Made by a program: the position numbers and the translations under genes. 10,478 nt of DNA from Gymnopilus junonius (lineage: Eukaryota > Basidiomycota > Agaricomycetes > Agaricales > Galerinaceae). Position 1 is the first letter of the stretch. Each line of letters opens with the position of its first letter. Positions 7,893 to 10,478 of the stretch are shown here, piece after piece. The DNA lies in assembly GCA_015501075.1 (NCBI GenBank), contig JADNYJ010000884.1, forward strand, positions 1 through 10,478. Reading direction: 5' to 3'. Under the pieces are notes generated by a model. It was given only the letters and a program-made list of their open reading frames with translations, had not been told where the DNA came from and did no database searches.

Positions 7893-8863
7893 ATGGCGAC
7901 TCGCGTGGTTAGATTGACCATAATCACCGATTTCGTCCGTCCTTAACAGTCGTTCTGTGTCTCGCTTCCACTCACCCCTGAAAATTATCAGGCCTGTGTA
8001 AATTGTTGCGTCGGTCATCATGAACTCCTCAATGCTATTGCCTACTGCAAGGATATTCTCCAGCTTCCATTGGCCTTCCAGCTCGAGCATCTTCCCTTCC
8101 GTCTCATAAACACCTCCGTCCTTACCGAAGATTCTCCCAAAGTCGACAAGTCCGATTTCCTCCAGAAGCAGCTCGGAAAGGAGAGATTTAGCAAGCTGGA
8201 GGCTGGTATATCCAAGTGGGCAGAAGAGAAAGGGATTCCCATGTGCGCAGCGACTCCCTTCTCTTTCCGTTTCTGTCTCATCTCCTTCCGTCTGATCCAG
8301 CTCGTTCCGCGGTGTTATGAGCCAGTCCACCCGTGCTCATCGTCTCTGCCAAAAGGCATACAAGATTGGCGGCCAGAATCTCCAGACTCCGTTGCTTTGC
8401 GCTATCTTCAAAGCCTACATGGAGGAAGGCCAGGACGTCGCCGATATTCAAGTCCTGGCTGGTTTGGCGGAAGGCACTGGTACCATGTCTAGCGCAGAGG
8501 TCAGTTTTGGTTTTTGTTCTGTCTTTTTTCCTCGACGTCCATTTAAAATATAGGCTATTAAATTCCTTGAATCGGACGAGCTTGTCAGCGAAGTTAATGC
8601 AATGTGCAATGAAGCGCGCTCCAAAGGTATCACCGGGGTCCCTATGACTATTATCGATGGCAAATGGGCTGTTAGCGGCGGTCAGTCATCCGATGTTTTC
8701 GTTCAGGTAAGCCCTCCTTTCTCGTGTTTATGCTTAATGACACATTTAACGGAAACCTCCTCCTCTCATCATACAGATATTCAAGAAACTCGCAACCCCC
8801 GGTGTGCACAACGCGCCTTCTCCGTTCTCTAGTCCTGTCGCCGATACCGTTCTCGTTGCATAA
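7893..8863 (+). CDS. DsbA/FrnE-like thioredoxin-fold oxidoreductase
   Basis: Proposed exons: 7893-7934, 7992-8242, 8301-8499, 8554-8706 and 8777-8863, in frame, 243 residues. The introns are 54-70 nt. Order of landmarks: strand 1 VVRLTIITDF (5-14), active site ACVNCCVGHHEL (15-26), LEHLPFRLI, the helical insertion QSTRAHRLCQKAY, and the cis-Pro region SKGITGVPMTIIDGKWAVSG with Pro194. This arrangement matches the DSBA-like domain PF01323 of the FrnE subgroup, which also contains polyketide-associated and 2-hydroxychromene-carboxylate isomerase relatives. FrnE proteins usually carry CPWC; here the motif is CVNC, with a third Cys right after it. The two spaced cysteines are kept, so dithiol redox chemistry remains possible, but redox potential may differ. 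There is no signal peptide, so the protein is probably cytosolic. The first donor is GTCCGT, a weak site, but it is the only one that joins strand 1 to the CxxC in frame. Confidence 0.92.
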
Positions 8864-9060
8864 TTCGATCTCGTTCGAGGATTATGGTCTCTTTTCTCGA
8901 GATGGTTTATTCTTGACCTGAGCATTTCCTCGTCGCCTGCTATGTTTCTACGTCTTTCGTTTACCAATTGCTCTTTACTCACTTGCGGTTTGTAGTTTTT
9001 TCTAGTTGCTTGTACTTTTTTACTACTTATGATGGTGTTGTTGTGTTGTTTTTATCTGCT

Positions 9061-9104
9061 GGACTAGGCCTTGAAGCTATGGGGCCTGAAGCCCCATAAG
9101 GTCC
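9061..9104 (+). other. GC-rich inverted repeat, possible RNA hairpin
   Basis: The core is TATGGGGC (9078-9085), loop CTGAA, and GCCCCATA (9091-9098), an 8-bp perfect stem. Further complementary pieces lie outside it: CCTT (9069-9072) with AAGG (9098-9101), and GGAC (9061-9064) with GTCC (9101-9104); these overlap and cannot all pair at once. It lies about 200 bp beyond the FrnE-like stop codon, after a T-rich stretch, and could be 3' UTR structure. Function is unknown. Confidence 0.4.
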
Positions 9105-9243
9105 AATAATTTGTCAACTTGGAAAGTATAGCTGAGTAAGAGCATATGACACTACCCAACGAAGATGAACTCCTACGGCATTGTCAATGGAGAGCAAATT
9201 GTTGATTTTGATTCACATGGCTGTGGATGACCGTGATGCTCCC

Positions 9244-9251
9244 TGACGTCA
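9244..9251. promoter_or_regulatory. CRE palindrome TGACGTCA
   Basis: A perfect 8-bp ATF/CREB-type site lies 52 bp upstream of the Sfk1/DRAM-like start codon. A given 8-mer is expected about 0.16 times in this window, so the placement is suggestive of bZIP control (stress, nutrient or cAMP signalling in fungi). Whether it lies in the promoter or the leader depends on the unmapped transcription start. Confidence 0.4.
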
Positions 9252-9303
9252 TAGTCATGGTCTCAATAAGACTACAGATGGGAATAGGAAGCAAAAAGAG
9301 CCC

Positions 9304-10225
9304 ATGCATCGTCTACCTCTCCGCTATTACCATTGGCAATATGTCTGGATACCTCTTGTTGCAGCAGGCGTCTGGTTTGGCTCTCTGCTCGCCATGCTCA
9401 TCGTTTACCTAGCCTCGGGTCGTCCAAAATATGTCTCTCAGGAGGGAAACATTGCCTACATCTCTGACGTTGGTGCCAGTGGACTCAAACCCCTCTTTGT
9501 CACAGCTTGCGCAATAACAGCGGTTGGTTTCTTCCTTTCGCTGGTAGTGGAGCGCATCTTGAGGCACACAGGGAGGTAAGAGCATTGTGCGCCACACTCT
9601 TGGACTAATTGGGTTAATGCTTCCTTACAGGCTCGTACCTGATATGCGTACCCGAGAACACGTTCTAAGCATCTTGGCCATTATAGGCAGTTTCATTGGT
9701 GGATGTGGCCTCCTTCTTCTATCCATACTCGATACAAAACGTCATTCGACCGCCCATCGGGTCTGCCTGCTTATATTTATCGTTGGCATCGCTCTCAGTG
9801 CAATCTTTTCTATCATCGAGGTACTCTATCTATGTAGATAACCTTCTTATTCATTCTCTCTTATTTTATATCTCTTCACCCACAGTACCGCTTGCTTCAG
9901 AAGGATTTCCCGGACTATACAACCATAAGGATAGCCTACATTGCAAAAGGCCTCATCGCTACAATACTTATCCTTCTCGCTATTGCCTTTGGTATAACGC
10001 TAAGGGTTGCACAGGACGTGGGAGGTACGACTTTTCTTATTTAAATGCACTACACCCTCTCATTTCATTCCTGTAGCGATCTTGGAATGGATTATCGCGT
10101 TTGGCTTCACCCTATACCTTCTGGTCTTTTACTACGATCTACGTCTCTCAAAAAATGTAGAAGGAGGACAACTCAGGCAACTGGTCCATCCAAGTCAGAG
10201 TGCAGAAATGACTGAGATTTCCTAA
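9304..10225 (+). CDS. Frag1/DRAM/Sfk1 family membrane protein
   Basis: Proposed exons: 9304-9575, 9631-9820, 9886-10024 and 10077-10225, in frame, 249 residues. The introns are 55, 65 and 52 nt. The ATG at 9304 is the first in frame after a stop at 9244. Six membrane helices are visible: about 14-37, 61-82, 102-124, 135-153, 171-195 and 202-221. The first loop carries IAYISDVGASGLKPLF; the YISD-G motif followed by a short stretch into helix 2 is the hallmark of PF10277. Yeast Sfk1 acts at the plasma membrane with the PI 4-kinase Stt4 and affects lipid asymmetry and sterol retention; animal DRAM proteins are lysosomal and linked to autophagy. For a fungal protein the Sfk1 role is the better guess, but substrate and location cannot be read from sequence. 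The C-tail is short and polar, ending TEIS. The gene is convergent with a probable minus-strand gene at the window edge. Confidence 0.93.
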
Positions 10226-10413
10226 CTGAAACTGAACACCGACAATTTTTGGAGACTCTTATAGTCAATCATATCACCATTAGATGTATGTAATTCGATA
10301 CTTACAAGTCGTTGGTATCAATTGTAATTTATGCATTAAACAAAGCATGTTAAATTTCACCATGGTATATCCCTGCCTCATAGAGAGATAAAACAATAAT
10401 TCATAAAACCCAT
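10226..10413. other. Convergent intergenic region
   Basis: This AT-rich 188-bp stretch lies between the Sfk1/DRAM-like stop and the stop of a probable minus-strand gene. It must hold both 3' untranslated regions. ATTCATAAAA-like and TTTATG-containing runs could serve 3' end formation on either strand. Nothing else was recognised. Confidence 0.35.
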
Positions 10414-10478
10414 TCACCAACCGCCTGGCATTCCACCATTGGTGTTAGTAGGAGGCACATTATTTGAGGGCGCTGAGA
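10414..10478 (-). CDS. C-terminal end of a minus-strand gene (partial)
   Basis: On the minus strand the frame from the window edge reads SAPSNNVPPTNTNGGMPGGW and stops with TGA at 10416-10414. The Pro/Asn/Gly-rich tail ending GGMPGGW looks like a disordered protein C-terminus rather than random sequence, and the tail-to-tail arrangement is normal in compact fungal genomes. Only 20 codons are visible, so no family can be named, and a chance open frame is possible. Confidence 0.4.
   Translation of the reverse strand, partial: SAPSNNVPPTNTNGGMPGGW

Larger units (their letters stand above)
8864..9303. other. Intergenic region between FrnE-like and Sfk1/DRAM-like genes
   Basis: It holds the 3' flank of the FrnE-like gene, a GC-rich hairpin near 9061-9104 and the promoter of the next gene with a CRE palindrome. 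T-rich sequence at 8995-9055 probably belongs to the 3' end formation region. No gene was recognised. Confidence 0.4.

Noticed and set aside
7827..8330. Minus-strand open frame of 167 codons
   Set aside because: It is the antisense shadow of FrnE-like exons and the CT-rich leader; its charged composition is that of complementary pyrimidine-rich DNA.
1..10478. tRNA, rRNA, CRISPR array or biosynthetic/defence gene cluster
   Set aside because: None was seen on reading both strands. CRISPR arrays are not expected in a eukaryote, and the neighbouring genes belong to unrelated families.

Overview
The window looks like nuclear DNA of a filamentous basidiomycete, most likely an Agaricomycete. Genes are compact and split by many short introns (49-70 nt, mostly GT..AG with CTAAC/CTGAY-like branch sites). 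Promoters have CT-rich leaders. The gene families (ECM3-like auxin efflux carrier, F-box/LRR protein with an N-terminal coiled coil, FrnE-type DsbA protein, Sfk1/DRAM protein) are typical of mushroom-forming fungi. All exon models come from reading frame, splice sites and remembered family conservation. No alignment was run.

Layout: 1-749 has no gene I can support. 750-2033 is a polytopic membrane protein of a fungal family I do not know by function; my model needs a 14-nt micro-exon. 2406-3076 is a nearly perfect 671-bp palindrome with CACTG ends and a TTA target duplication, a young foldback MITE. It lies 301 bp upstream of the start codon of a seven-exon auxin efflux carrier-like transporter (3378-5276). 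5277-5876 holds a TATA box, a CACGTG box and an intact 55-codon ORF. 5877-7304 is an intronless F-box/LRR protein. 7893-8863 is a five-exon DsbA/FrnE-like thioredoxin-fold protein with the unusual active-site motif CVNC. 9304-10225 is a four-exon Sfk1/DRAM/Frag1 membrane protein with a perfect CRE palindrome (TGACGTCA) just upstream. 10414-10478 is probably the C-terminal end of a convergent minus-strand gene.

The genes do not form an evident pathway or cluster: three unrelated membrane proteins, an F-box adaptor and a redox protein, all on the plus strand. The most notable items are the recent palindromic element, the short ORF with its own promoter-like elements, the replaced CxxC motif and the micro-exon.
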